Under the pieces are notes generated by a model. The model searched no databases and was not told the DNA's origin. It saw only the letters and a list, made by a program, of their open reading frames with translations. From Pseudomonas taeanensis MS-3 (lineage in GTDB: Bacteria > Pseudomonadota > Gammaproteobacteria > Pseudomonadales > Pseudomonadaceae), in NCBI RefSeq assembly GCF_000498575.2, contig NZ_AWSQ01000001.1:1097914-1161913 (forward strand): a stretch of DNA of 64,000 nt. The letters run 5' to 3'. This document shows positions 37,445 to 47,838 of this stretch, piece after piece. The position numbers and the translations under genes were made by a program. The number at the start of each line of letters is the position of its first letter. Position 1 is the stretch's first letter.

Positions 37445-38755
37445 CTATTTACCGCGAGTAATGTTCAAGCCCTTGAGCAGGGTCAGGGCCTGGCTCAGCT
37501 GGTAGTCGTCATCCTGCGGGCGAGCCGGCTTGTTAGCTTTGTTCTTGCTCGGCTTGTCCGCACCACCGTTGCCGTTCCCCAGGTGGCCCTGCAGGTCGGC
37601 TTCCTTGATGTTCTGCTCACCCGGCTCCTGGGTCAGCTTGGCACGCGCGACTTCGATGTCCGGGGCGATACCCTGGGCTTGGATCGAGCGGCCGTTCGGG
37701 GTGTAGTACAGCGCGGTGGTGAGTTTCAGGGCGCGGTCATTGTTCAGAGGGAGCACGGTTTGCACCGAGCCTTTGCCGAAGCTGTCGGTGCCCATCAGCA
37801 CGCCACGTTTGTGATCCTGCAAGGCGCCAGCGACGATTTCCGATGCGGAGGCACTGCCGCCGTTGATCAGTACTACCAGCGGTACACCTTCGCTGGCATC
37901 CAATGGGTCGGCGGAGAAACGCAGCTCGGAGTTGGCAATCCGTCCTTCGGTGTAGACGATCAGGCCTTTCTTGAGGAAGTGATCGGACACCTCGACCGCC
38001 GCTTGCAGCACACCGCCTGGGTTGTTGCGCAGATCCAGCACCAACCCGCGGAGCTTCTTGCCGTTGTCCTTGCGCAGCTTGGCCAGCGCCTTGCCGACTT
38101 CTTCGCCGCTATTGACCTGGAATTGGGTGATACGCAGGTAACCGTAGCCGTCCTCGAGCAGCTGGCTCTTCACGCTGCGGACCTTGATCACCGCACGGGT
38201 CAGTTCCACATCGAAGGGTTTGCCGCTATCGCGCACCAGGGTCAGGAGGATCTTGCTGCCGGCCTTGCCGCGCATCTTGTCCACGGCCTCCATCAGCGAC
38301 AGGCCTTTGGTCGGCTGTCCATCGATCTTGACGATCAGGTCGCCTGGCTGAATGTCGGCTCGCGCTGCGGGTGTGTCGTCGATGGGAGTTACTACTTTGA
38401 CGAAGCCATCCTCGGTGCCGACTTCGATGCCCAGGCCGCCGAATTCGCCGCTGGTGCTCTCCTGCAGTTCGCGAAAGGCTTGTGGGTCGAGGTAGGCGGA
38501 ATGCGGATCGAGGTTGCTGAGCATGCCCTTGATCGCATTTTCCAGCAGGGTCTTGTCGCTGACCGGCTCGACATAGGCGGCTTTGATGCGATCCAGTACC
38601 TCGGCGAAAGTGCGCAGATCCTCCAGGGGTAGCGGTGCCTTGTCGCTAGTGGCAGCCGCCGCCGCAGCCGGCGCTTCGGCGGCTTGCAACACAGAGGCGC
38701 TGCCGAGCAAGGCGATAGCCAGTGCCAGCGAGGTGAGGCGAGACAAATTCGGCAT
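37445..38755 (-). CDS. ctpA: C-terminal processing peptidase, S41 family
   Basis: The 436-residue periplasmic serine protease has a signal peptide (cut near VLQAAE), an N-terminal helical region, a PDZ domain (about 90-180; GGLGIEVGTEDGFVKVVTP) and the S41 catalytic core, with the Ser/Lys dyad in INGGSASASEIVAGAL and SFGKGSVQTVLPL. The C-terminal tail is Lys/Asn-rich and low complexity. CtpA degrades peptidoglycan cross-link hydrolases and other periplasmic proteins. It lies 34 bases after the envC-like gene and is probably co-transcribed with it. Confidence 0.96.
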   Translation of the reverse strand: MPNLSRLTSLALAIALLGSASVLQAAEAPAAAAAATSDKAPLPLEDLRTFAEVLDRIKAAYVEPVSDKTLLENAIKGMLSNLDPHSAYLDPQAFRELQESTSGEFGGLGIEVGTEDGFVKVVTPIDDTPAARADIQPGDLIVKIDGQPTKGLSLMEAVDKMRGKAGSKILLTLVRDSGKPFDVELTRAVIKVRSVKSQLLEDGYGYLRITQFQVNSGEEVGKALAKLRKDNGKKLRGLVLDLRNNPGGVLQAAVEVSDHFLKKGLIVYTEGRIANSELRFSADPLDASEGVPLVVLINGGSASASEIVAGALQDHKRGVLMGTDSFGKGSVQTVLPLNNDRALKLTTALYYTPNGRSIQAQGIAPDIEVARAKLTQEPGEQNIKEADLQGHLGNGNGGADKPSKNKANKPARPQDDDYQLSQALTLLKGLNITRGK

Positions 38756-38789
38756 AGCGAACTAACTCCTAAGAAGGTGAGCGCAGCGC

Positions 38790-40037
38790 TTATCCTTGCG
38801 CGCGGCACCATTGGGCCGGGTCACTGGGACGACCCTGCTGGCGAATCGCGAAATACAGAGCGGGCGTATCTTGTCCGCCGCTGGTGCCGACGGTGGCGAT
38901 CGGCTCGCCGGCCTTGACTACATCACCGGCGTCTTTCAGCAGGCTTTGATTATGACCATAGAGGCTCAGGTAACCGTTGCCATGGTCGAGAATGACCAGA
39001 AGCCCAGCGCCACGCAACCAGTCGGCGAACACCACGCGGCCGCCGTGTACGGCGTGCACCTGGCTGCCGGCTGCGGCGCCGATCAATACGCCGTCCCATT
39101 TAGTCCGAGCGTCACCGCCGCGCGGGGTTCCGTAACGCGCGACTAAACGGCCATCGACGGGCCAGGGCAAGTTGCCGCGAGCCTTATCGAACGGCCCGCC
39201 GTAACTGGCCCCGGAACTGACCCGCGGGCCGCTGCTGGCGGGGGTGGGAGCATTGCTGCGCTGTTGTTGTTCGCGCGCCTCGGCGAGGGCACGTTGGCGC
39301 GCTTGTTCGGCTTCGCGCGCCTGGCGCGCAAGGGTGGCTTCGATGGTTTTCAGTACGTTGGTCAGCTGCGCCTGGTCACGCTGACGTGCTTTGAGTTTCT
39401 GGTCGCGGTCGGAAAATTCCTTGCTCAGCGTGGCCAGCACCAGCTGGCGCTCCTTGCGCGCTTCGGCGAGCTGGTCGCGGCGGCTGTCCAGGGCGTTTTT
39501 CTGTTCCAGTAGCTGGGTTTGCTGGTTGGCGATGTCCTGTTCGACGTTGGCCAGTTGGCGCAGGGTCTCGTTGAACGTGGCCAGTTGCTGCATACGCGCT
39601 TCGCTGAGGTAATCGTAATAGGTCAGGGTGCGCGAGAATTTTTCCGGTTGCTGCTGGTTGAGCAGCAGTTTCACATATTCCTGGCGGCCGCTCTGGTAAG
39701 CGGCGCGGGCCTGGATGCCGATCAGTCGTTGTTGCTCAAGGCGCGAGCTCTGGAGTTTTTTTTTCTCCTGATCGAGCTGTTGAATCTCTTCTTGGCTTTG
39801 TTGCAGTTCGTTCTGCAGGCCCTTGATCTGCTTTTCCAGCTGGCCCATGTCGGTTTCGGTCTTTTGCAGCGATTGCTGTACCCCGGATTTCTCCTGCTGC
39901 AATTTATTCAGCAGCTTTTTCAGCTCGGCCACGTCGGCGCGGGCGGCTTCCAGCTGTTTCTGGGCATCGGCTTTCTCGTCGGCAAAAGCCGGGCTGAGCA
40001 GGCAGGTCAGAAAAATCAGGGTGAGGGCGCGAAACAT
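38790..40037 (-). CDS. envC: EnvC-like murein hydrolase activator (degenerate M23 domain)
   Basis: The 415-residue protein has a signal peptide (cut near PAFA), a long coiled coil (about 20-250, Gln/Leu/Lys-rich) and a C-terminal LytM/M23 domain (about 290-410; GVLIGAAAGSQVHAVHGGRV, DHGNGYLSLYGHN). The zinc-binding His and Asp of the first M23 motif are absent (TKWDGVLIG), as in EnvC, so it should activate amidases at the septum rather than cut peptidoglycan. Upstream neighbour of ctpA and downstream of gpmI, the order conserved in pseudomonads. Confidence 0.9.
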   Translation of the reverse strand: MFRALTLIFLTCLLSPAFADEKADAQKQLEAARADVAELKKLLNKLQQEKSGVQQSLQKTETDMGQLEKQIKGLQNELQQSQEEIQQLDQEKKKLQSSRLEQQRLIGIQARAAYQSGRQEYVKLLLNQQQPEKFSRTLTYYDYLSEARMQQLATFNETLRQLANVEQDIANQQTQLLEQKNALDSRRDQLAEARKERQLVLATLSKEFSDRDQKLKARQRDQAQLTNVLKTIEATLARQAREAEQARQRALAEAREQQQRSNAPTPASSGPRVSSGASYGGPFDKARGNLPWPVDGRLVARYGTPRGGDARTKWDGVLIGAAAGSQVHAVHGGRVVFADWLRGAGLLVILDHGNGYLSLYGHNQSLLKDAGDVVKAGEPIATVGTSGGQDTPALYFAIRQQGRPSDPAQWCRAQG

Positions 40038-40089
40038 GGGGCTGGCGACACCTGGGGCTGGGACGCTCCTAGTATGCCCGTGGTGATCG

Positions 40090-40126
40090 GCAAAAAAAAC
40101 GCCCCAGTCCGCGAGGAATGGGGCAT
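40090..40126 (-). terminator. Terminator downstream of gpmI
   Basis: GCCCCA (40101-40106) pairs with TGGGGC (40119-40124); on the minus strand the stem is followed by a run of eight T. It begins about 20 bases past the gpmI stop. Confidence 0.85.
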
Positions 40127-40143
40127 TTCGTGGCTTTCGTCTG

Positions 40144-41679
40144 TTAGTTAAGGTTGATGATGCTGCTGCCGGTCATTTCTGCCGGTTTGGCCAGCCCCAT
40201 CAGGGTCAGCAGGGTTGGCGCGACATCGGCCAATACGCCGTCGGTGCGCAGGCTGACGTTGCGCTTGCCGACATAGATGAAAGGCACCGGTTCGCAGGTA
40301 TGGGCGGTATGCGCCTGACCCGTGGATTGGTCTTCCATCTGCTCGACATTGCCGTGGTCGGCGGTGATCAGGGCTTCGCCGCCGACCTTGTCGAGTGCCT
40401 CGACGATGCGCCCGACGCAGCTGTCCAGGCACTCCACGGCTTTTACCGCGGCATCGAACACGCCGGTATGACCGACCATGTCGCCGTTGGCGTAGTTGAC
40501 CACTATCACATCGAAACGCTGATTCTCGATGGCGTCGACAATCTTGTCGGTGACTTGCGGTGCGCTCATTTCCGGCTGCAGGTCATAGGTGGCAACGTTC
40601 GGCGAAGGAATGAGGATGCGTTCCTCGCCGTCAAACGGCTCCTCGCGACCGCCGGAGAAGAAGAAGGTGACGTGGGCGTACTTCTCGGTTTCGGCGATGC
40701 GCAATTGGGTCTTGCCGTTCTTCGCCAGGTATTCGCCGAGCACGTTGGTCAGTGCCGCCGGTTGGAAGGCGCTGGGCGCCGGAATGCTCGCGGCGTACTG
40801 GGTGAGCATGACGAAGCCGGCCAGCTGCGGCACGCGGGGGCGGGCGAATTCCGTGAAGTCGGCTTCGACGAACGCGCGGGTCAGTTCGCGGGCGCGGTCG
40901 GCGCGGAAGTTCATGAATACAACGGCATCGCCATTTTCCACCTTGACCGGCTCGCCGAGGCTGGTGGCTTTGACGAACTCGTCGCTTTCGCCGCGCTCAT
41001 ATGCGGCCTGCAGGCCGGCAACAGCATTGCTGGCGGTGTATTGGCCCTGGCCGTCGACGATCAGCTTGTAGGCTTGCTCGACGCGGTCCCAGCGGTTATC
41101 GCGGTCCATGGCGAAGTAGCGGCCGATGAGGCTGGCGATACGGCCCTTACCGAGTTTGGCGAAGGTTGCGTCGAGCAACTCGATGGAGCTTTGCGCGCTC
41201 TTCGGTGGAGTGTCGCGGCCGTCGAGGAAGGCGTGCAGGTAGATCTTCTCGGCACCACGCTGGGCCGCGAGCTCGGCCATGGCCGCGATGTGCTCCTGGT
41301 GGCTGTGCACGCCGCCGTCGGAGAGCAGGCCGAGGATATGCACGGCCTTGCCGGCCTGCACCGCCTGGTCAACCGCGCCGGTGATGGTGGGGTTGTCGAA
41401 GAACTCGCCGTCGCGAATCGCCTTGGTCACCCGGGTGAAGTCCTGGTACACCACCCGGCCGGCACCGAGGTTCATGTGGCCGACTTCGGAGTTGCCCATC
41501 TGTCCGTCAGGCAGGCCGACGTCCATGCCGCTGCCGGAGATCAGGCCATGCGGTTGGCTGGCGCGCAGTCGGTCATAGACCGGGGTGTTGGCGGCATGAA
41601 TGGCATTGTGCTCAGGGTTGTCACTGTGACCGAAGCCATCGAGAATGATCAGTACCAACGGTTTTGGCGTGGCGCTCAT
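40144..41679 (-). CDS. gpmI: 2,3-bisphosphoglycerate-independent phosphoglycerate mutase
   Basis: The 511-residue enzyme has the alkaline-phosphatase-type metal-binding core: [11 protein letters not shown] at the N-terminus, the phospho-Ser segment [20 protein letters not shown], and [20 protein letters not shown] near the C-terminus with [13 protein letters not shown]. It interconverts 3- and 2-phosphoglycerate using Mn2+. Length is normal. It is divergent from the rhodanese-grx-secB group. Confidence 0.98.
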   Translation of the reverse strand: MSATPKPLVLIILDGFGHSDNPEHNAIHAANTPVYDRLRASQPHGLISGSGMDVGLPDGQMGNSEVGHMNLGAGRVVYQDFTRVTKAIRDGEFFDNPTITGAVDQAVQAGKAVHILGLLSDGGVHSHQEHIAAMAELAAQRGAEKIYLHAFLDGRDTPPKSAQSSIELLDATFAKLGKGRIASLIGRYFAMDRDNRWDRVEQAYKLIVDGQGQYTASNAVAGLQAAYERGESDEFVKATSLGEPVKVENGDAVVFMNFRADRARELTRAFVEADFTEFARPRVPQLAGFVMLTQYAASIPAPSAFQPAALTNVLGEYLAKNGKTQLRIAETEKYAHVTFFFSGGREEPFDGEERILIPSPNVATYDLQPEMSAPQVTDKIVDAIENQRFDVIVVNYANGDMVGHTGVFDAAVKAVECLDSCVGRIVEALDKVGGEALITADHGNVEQMEDQSTGQAHTAHTCEPVPFIYVGKRNVSLRTDGVLADVAPTLLTLMGLAKPAEMTGSSIINLN

Positions 41680-41821
41680 AAAGCTGGCTCGCTCTGCGTG
41701 AGGGACAAAAAAGACCTGGCATTTTACGGCCTGGTGGCGGATACGTCACCGCCCGGCGGGGTTTGGTCGACCTGTGGGGCTGTGTATACTGAGCGACATT
41801 TTACCGTCCCGGAATCGTGCA

Positions 41822-42235
41822 ATGCTTGCCAACTTGATTGAATTTGCCACCAACCACTATGCGCTGAGCGGCGTGTTCGTCGTCGTCCTGGCGCTGCTGA
41901 TCTTCTCCGAGCTGAGCAAGGGTGGGAAGAGCCTGAGCAGTCGCGAACTGACCGCGCTGATCAACAGTGAGCAGGGCGTAGTGGTGGATGTGCGGGCGCA
42001 AAAGGATTTCTCCGCCGGGCATATCGCCGGTGCCCTGCATATGCCCTATGACAAGCTGGCGAGCCGTGTTGCCGAGCTGGAAAAGCACAAGGCCAAGACC
42101 CTGATCGTGGTCGATGCCATGGGCCAGCAGGCCGGTGCTGCCAGTCGTGAGTTGAAGAAAGCCGGCTATAACGCGGCCAAGCTGTCTGGTGGCATCGCCA
42201 GCTGGCGTGGCGATAATCTGCCGGTGGTGAAGTGA
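41822..42235 (+). CDS. Membrane-anchored rhodanese-like domain protein lacking the catalytic Cys
   Basis: The ATG at 41822 opens a 137-residue protein with one N-terminal membrane helix (about 15-33, LSGVFVVVLALLIFSELS) and a rhodanese domain (VVVDVRAQKDFSAGHIAGAL, LSGGIASWRGDNLPVVK). In the active-site loop the residue expected to be Cys reads Asp (LIVVDAMGQQAG), so sulfurtransferase activity is doubtful and it may be a non-catalytic YibN-like protein. Followed after one base by grxC and then secB, the standard yibN-grxC-secB order. Confidence 0.9.
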   Translation: MLANLIEFATNHYALSGVFVVVLALLIFSELSKGGKSLSSRELTALINSEQGVVVDVRAQKDFSAGHIAGALHMPYDKLASRVAELEKHKAKTLIVVDAMGQQAGAASRELKKAGYNAAKLSGGIASWRGDNLPVVK

Positions 42236-42236
42236 T

Positions 42237-42491
42237 ATGCCGGCAGTCGTGATTTATTCCAGCGATTGGTGCCCCTACTGCATCCGGGCCAAGCAGTTGC
42301 TTGGCAAGAAAGGGGTGACCTTCGATGAAATCAGGGTCGATGGTCAGCCCGATGTGCGTGCCGAGATGACTCGCAAGGCGCGGCAGACCTCGGTGCCGCA
42401 AATCTGGATCGGCGACACCCATGTCGGCGGTTGCGACGAACTGTATGCCTTGGAGCGCGCCGGCAAGCTCGATGCGCTGCTCAAGGCTTAG
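42237..42491 (+). CDS. grxC: Glutaredoxin 3
   Basis: The 84-residue glutaredoxin has the dithiol active site SDWCPYCIRAKQLL and the glutathione-binding TSVPQIWIGDTHVGGCDEL. It reduces protein disulfides and glutathionylated targets in the cytoplasm. It begins one base after the rhodanese-like stop codon, so the two are translationally linked. Confidence 0.97.
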   Translation: MPAVVIYSSDWCPYCIRAKQLLGKKGVTFDEIRVDGQPDVRAEMTRKARQTSVPQIWIGDTHVGGCDELYALERAGKLDALLKA

Positions 42492-42698
42492 TGGCCTGTG
42501 TGGCTGGTCCAATTAGTCAATTTCGGCGTTTAGGCCCCGATACTGTGTTGCCGCTCCTTGCCATAGCCCGCTATGACTCGTCGCAGCGCCTGGCCTCGGA
42601 ACCTCAGCCATCAGAACTTGAGTTAACCAACTAGCCATACAGACCACTAGCGTTGTAAAAAACTCACTAATTAGCATCCACGATAAGAAGGCTTTGCC
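42492..42698. other. grxC-secB intergenic sequence with a palindromic core
   Basis: This 207-base gap contains CATAGC-CC-GCTATG (42562-42575) inside a longer stretch (about 42510-42640) with the look of a dispersed Pseudomonas repeat. No coding frame or terminator is clear, and it must also hold the secB promoter/ribosome site (AGAAGG before 42699). Confidence 0.4.
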
Positions 42699-43184
42699 AT
42701 GACTGAACAAGCTAGCAACGGCGCCGCTCAGGGCGAACAGAACCCACAGTTTTCCCTGCAGCGCATCTATGTGCGCGACCTGTCTTTCGAAGCGCCGAAG
42801 AGCCCGGAAATTTTCCGTCAGGAGTGGACCCCGAGCGTGGCGATGGACCTGAACACCCGTCAGAAGTCCCTGGATGGTGATTTCCATGAAGTGGTGCTGA
42901 CCCTCTCGGTTACGGTGAAGAACGGTGAAGAAACCGCGTTCATCGCCGAAGTCCAGCAGGCCGGGATCTTCCTGATCAAGGGCCTGGACGCCGGCTCGAT
43001 GAGCCACACCCTGGGTGCCTTCTGCCCGAACATCCTCTTCCCTTATGCGCGCGAAACCCTCGACAGTCTGGTGGTGCGCGGCTCCTTCCCGGCGCTGATG
43101 CTGGCGCCGGTGAACTTCGACGCGTTGTACGCGCAAGAACTCAAGCGTATGGAGCAAGCGGCCGAGGCGACCCCGGCTCAGTGA
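42699..43184 (+). CDS. secB: Protein-export chaperone SecB
   Basis: The 161-residue chaperone has the SecB core [40 protein letters not shown], and [20 protein letters not shown] followed by [15 protein letters not shown]. It keeps preproteins unfolded and hands them to SecA. N-terminal Gln/Asn-rich and C-terminal Ala/Glu-rich tails are usual. Followed by a strong terminator. Confidence 0.98.
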   Translation: MTEQASNGAAQGEQNPQFSLQRIYVRDLSFEAPKSPEIFRQEWTPSVAMDLNTRQKSLDGDFHEVVLTLSVTVKNGEETAFIAEVQQAGIFLIKGLDAGSMSHTLGAFCPNILFPYARETLDSLVVRGSFPALMLAPVNFDALYAQELKRMEQAAEATPAQ

Positions 43185-43206
43185 GCCGTTCGCTCTAGTC
43201 GTATAG

Positions 43207-43232
43207 AAAGCGCCCTGCGGGGCGCTTTTTTA
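43207..43232 (+). terminator. Terminator after secB
   Basis: AAAGCGCCC-TGCG-GGGCGCTTTTTT forms a compact GC stem with a T-run, 22 bases after the secB stop. Confidence 0.92.
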
Positions 43233-43326
43233 TATGCCAAGGATTTAGCGATGAGCGCCGCTCGACCTTGGAGTCAGTGCGGTGGATGCCCGAAAGGCAT
43301 GGCGCGGCCGTTTCGCCACACCCGGC

Positions 43327-43788
43327 TCAGTCGATGGCAAAGCCCTGTTGTCGCCACGCTTCGTAGACCGCAATCGCTACGGTATTGGACAGGTTCAGGC
43401 TGCGGCAACCTTCACGCATCGGCAGGCGCAGTCGTTGCTCGGCGGGCAGGCTGTCGCGTATATCCTGCGGCAGGCCGCGGCTTTCCGGACCGAACAGGAA
43501 GGCGTCACCCGGCTGGTAGTGCACTTCATGGTAGGGTTGCGAGCCTTTGGTGGTGAAGGCGAATACGCGAGGCTGGCCCAGTCTCTCCAGGCAACTGGGC
43601 AGGTCGTCATAGCGCTGCAGGGTGGCGTACTCGTGATAGTCCAGTCCGGCCCGGCGCAAGCGCTTATCGTCCAGCTCGAAGCCCAATGGTTCGATCAGGT
43701 GCAGGTGGCAACCGCTGTTGGCACAGAGCCTGATAATGTTGCCGGTATTCGGTGGAATTTCCGGTTGAAAAAGGATTACGTGAAACAT
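43327..43788 (-). CDS. trmL: tRNA (cytidine(34)-2'-O)-methyltransferase
   Basis: The 153-residue SPOUT methyltransferase begins [20 protein letters not shown] and has the knot motifs [13 protein letters not shown] and [20 protein letters not shown]. It 2'-O-methylates the wobble base of tRNA-Leu. The longer upstream frame is antisense to the divergent gene. Its ATG lies in CATG at 43786-43789, which also provides the start codon of the next gene on the opposite strand. Confidence 0.97.
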   Translation of the reverse strand: MFHVILFQPEIPPNTGNIIRLCANSGCHLHLIEPLGFELDDKRLRRAGLDYHEYATLQRYDDLPSCLERLGQPRVFAFTTKGSQPYHEVHYQPGDAFLFGPESRGLPQDIRDSLPAEQRLRLPMREGCRSLNLSNTVAIAVYEAWRQQGFAID

Positions 43789-44227
43789 GCGCGGCTCCGA
43801 GCCTGAAGACGGACAGCATTCTACTCCCGATCTTGCCGTGCGGCCGCGTCCCTGGGCGCGGGTAATCGGCTCCCTGGCCTTGCTCGGCTTTCTGGTCGGG
43901 CTGATGATCGGTCGCCTGTTGCAGCCGGACGAGTTGCGTCTGGCCCAGGTGGAAGAGGCGGAGCAGGGCTTGTATCTGTGGTTCAACGAGCGGCCGCAAG
44001 TGCGTGTGCGGCATATTCAGGGCACCTTCGTCCTGCGCGTGGAAACCCTCGGGCGCGAGCAGCAGGGTCAGATACGCCTGCACGGTCGGGCAGTGAATTG
44101 GCGCTTGCGGCGCGATCATAGGGAGTTGGTGCTGCGAGTGGTGGCTGCCCGTCCGCTGCGCGGTGAATGGCGCGTTGAGGAGCTGGACGGGCGCTGGCGG
44201 TTGCTGGTCAGCCTGGAAGAGCAATAA
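43787..44227 (+). CDS. Small membrane-anchored hypothetical protein
   Basis: The 146-residue protein has an N-terminal cytoplasmic stretch, one membrane helix (about 26-44, [17 protein letters not shown]) and a soluble Arg/Glu-rich domain of predicted beta character. No known family was recognised. A homologue occupies the same place between trmL and ntrC in P. aeruginosa as remembered (PA5126). If the ATG at 43787 is right, its start codon overlaps that of trmL; a later GTG/ATG could not be supported. Confidence 0.75.
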   Translation: MRGSEPEDGQHSTPDLAVRPRPWARVIGSLALLGFLVGLMIGRLLQPDELRLAQVEEAEQGLYLWFNERPQVRVRHIQGTFVLRVETLGREQQGQIRLHGRAVNWRLRRDHRELVLRVVAARPLRGEWRVEELDGRWRLLVSLEEQ

Positions 44228-44459
44228 AAGAGGGGAATCCCCGGCCTGCCTGTACCAAGGCCCCCTAAACTGGAGTTGCTTGAGTCTATGCAGGGGTTAT
44301 GCCAGTTTTATTACGATGCCGCACCCCCGCGGAAATGCTGAGAGCCAAAGCCATTTTGTCTGGGTTGTGCCGACGCGTTTACACCAGGGCATGTTCCGGC
44401 GGAGTGCATAACAGGTGCCTCGTGCGCCGACAGTGAGCACTTCCGCACGGCTTAGAGCA
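44228..44459 (-). ncRNA. Candidate NrsZ-like nitrogen-regulated sRNA region
   Basis: The 282-base gap after ntrC has no protein frame. In P. aeruginosa the NtrC/sigma-54-dependent sRNA NrsZ is encoded just downstream of ntrC. On the minus strand here two -24/-12-like strings occur, AGGCACCTGTTATGCA (44405-44420) and TGGCATAACCCCTGCA (44289-44304), each with correct GG-N10-GC spacing. The sequence ends leftwards in a hairpin-rich, T-containing stretch near 44228-44260. Boundaries and identity are inference. Confidence 0.4.
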
Positions 44460-44494
44460 ATAAAAAAGCGGACCCCGAGGTCCGCTTTTTTATT
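44460..44494. terminator. Terminator after ntrC, bidirectional
   Basis: AAAAAAGCGGACC-CCGA-GGTCCGCTTTTTT is a symmetric stem with A/T tracts on both sides, beginning 16 bases past the ntrC stop codon. Confidence 0.92.
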
Positions 44495-44509
44495 GCGCCG
44501 GCTGCTGAC

Positions 44510-45942
<1,433 letters not shown>

Positions 45943-45946
<4 letters not shown>

Positions 45947-47028
45947 GACGGCGTTACTCCTTGTTCCAGCGGCAGGAAGATCGTGAACACGGTATGCCCG
46001 GGGTGGCTCTCGCACTCGATCAAGCCTTGATGCTGACTAATGATGTTCTGGGTGATGGCCAGGCCGAGTCCGGTGCCGTCTGCTCGTCCGCTGACCATGG
46101 GGTAGAAGATGGTTTCTTGCAGCTCCGCGGGTATGCCGGGGCCGTTGTCGATGATCTCCAGTCGGGTCACCAGGCGGTGGCGGACGTGGGCGATGGTGAA
46201 CTGGCGCAGGGTGCGGGTGCGCAGGGTGATGCGGCCGAGGTGCAGCTCATTCTGCGTGCCTATCGCCTGCATGGCGTTGCGCACGATATTCAGCACCGCC
46301 TGGATCATCTGCTCGCGGTCGATCAGCACGTCCGGGATGCTCGGGTCGTAGTCGCGTACCAGGGTGATGCTGCCCTGGCTTTCCGCTTCGACAAGGCTGC
46401 CGACGCGCTCCAGCACCTCGTGCACGTTGGTCATGGCCAGCGACGGCAGTTTGTTCGAGCCGAGCATGCGATCCACGAGGTTCCGCAGGCGGTCGGCTTC
46501 TTCGATGATGACGTTGGTGTAGTCCTTCAGGCTTTCTTCCGGTAACTCGCGCGCCAACAGTTGCGCGGCGCCGCGAATACCCCCCAGCGGGTTCTTGATT
46601 TCATGGGCCAGGCCGCGCACCAGCAGTTTGGTGGTTTCCTGCTTGGACAGCTGCGCCTCTTCCTTGGTGATGCGCAGGAAGCGGTCACGCGGATGGACTT
46701 CCAGCAACAACAGGGTTGCACCGCGATTGAGGATCGGCGTCACCGCATAGTCGACGGTCAGGGTCTGGCCGGTAACTGAGGTCAGCACGGCTTCGCGCTT
46801 ATTGAATGGATGCGCCTGCTCCACCGCCTGACGTAGCGAGGACAGGGCCTCTGCCGATTCGGTGAATAGCTCGCTGATGAATTGTCCGTGGCTGCGTTGT
46901 CCGCTGACGGCCAGGAGCATTTCCGCGGCCGGATTCATGTACTCGAGGCGCAGTTCGGCGTTGAGCAGCAGGGTGGCGGTGGTCAGGTTATCGAGCAGCA
47001 GGCGGTGCAGTGCGTCGTTAATGGTCAT
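45943..47028 (-). CDS. ntrB: Nitrogen regulation sensor kinase NtrB
   Basis: The 361-residue kinase/phosphatase has an N-terminal PAS domain (about 10-110), the H-box RGLAHEIKNPLGGIRGAAQL with the phospho-His, and the N and G boxes (VLNIVRNAMQAI, DNGPGIP, GTGLGLAI). It phosphorylates NtrC under PII control in nitrogen limitation. It has no membrane segment. A near-perfect NtrC box lies 166 bases upstream of its start, indicating autoregulation. Confidence 0.98.
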
Positions 47029-47193
47029 AGGCAAAGGCTTCCGGCAATGGGCTGGAAAATGCAAGAAGCAAACCAAAGCCCCGGAAAGGCGCAGGGAATA
47101 AGCGAAATCGGCGGCTCTGGCCGTGTTTCGGCGCAGGAGCGTGGCGTGCGAGCGAACCAGAATGGGGAGAGTATAGAAAGTGGTGCGGCTTAT

Positions 47194-47210
47194 TGCACCA
47201 CAATGGTGCG
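47194..47210. promoter_or_regulatory. NtrC-binding site upstream of ntrB
   Basis: TGCACC-ACAAT-GGTGCG matches the NtrC box TGCACCA-N3-TGGTGCA at all but the final base, in the gap between the DUF4124 gene and ntrB. It supports NtrC control of ntrBC transcription. Confidence 0.75.
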
Positions 47211-47223
47211 ATGGCTGTTTGGC

Positions 47224-47835
47224 TTAGATAAAAGGCACGAAGGGAATGTCGCGCTTCTCCGGCGGCTTGTCCTTCAGCGGGCATTCCGGGCGCACGCCGT
47301 AGTCGGCTTTTTTGCAGGGTCTGACCATGCGCTTCTGGGCCAGCGAGATGCGTAGCATATGCAGCGGCTGGTTAGGCGTGCGCTCTAATGTGTGGCCCTG
47401 GGCATCGACGATTTCCACGGCCAGTTGGTGGGTGCCGCGGTCGATGTTATTTAATTCAAACACCGGGCTGCGACCCGTGGCGCCGATACTCTGGCCGTCC
47501 AGCAACAGGCGGTAGCTGTGGCCATCGTGTAAGGCCGGCTCGCTGCTGGCGGTGACGATCAGGTTGCCGGCGCTGTCGCGGATGGTGGCATCGGGTTCGG
47601 GGATCAGGATGCGCAGCACCTGATAAGCCGGTGCTCGTGCGGTGGCGGCAGGTGCTGGTGGAGCGGCAGTCGGCAAGCTGGGCATGCCGTTACTGGGCGC
47701 CAGTTCGATGCGCTCGGCGTTACCCTGCCTGGGTTGATCGGTGAATACGCGATTACCCTCCGCGTCGATGTAGGTATAGACCTGAGCGGCAGCCGGTAGG
47801 CTCAGCAGAAGTAAGTACAGCAGGAGGTTGCGCAT
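47224..47835 (-). CDS. DUF4124 domain-containing periplasmic protein (copy 2)
   Basis: The 203-residue protein has a signal peptide (cut near LPAAAQ) and an N-terminal DUF4124 motif (VYTYIDAEGNRVFTDQPRQG). An Ala/Pro linker (about 50-70) precedes a beta-rich domain ending in a short Cys-containing tail (RPCKKADYGVRPECPLKDKP). Function is unknown. It follows a clear paralogue by three bases, so the two form a tandem duplicated pair between glnA and ntrB. Confidence 0.85.
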   Translation of the reverse strand: MRNLLLYLLLLSLPAAAQVYTYIDAEGNRVFTDQPRQGNAERIELAPSNGMPSLPTAAPPAPAATARAPAYQVLRILIPEPDATIRDSAGNLIVTASSEPALHDGHSYRLLLDGQSIGATGRSPVFELNNIDRGTHQLAVEIVDAQGHTLERTPNQPLHMLRISLAQKRMVRPCKKADYGVRPECPLKDKPPEKRDIPFVPFI

Positions 47836-47838
47836 GGT

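Noticed and set aside
40300..41841. Long plus-strand frame antisense to gpmI
   Set aside because: gpmI is certain; the antisense frame lacks any recognisable domain.
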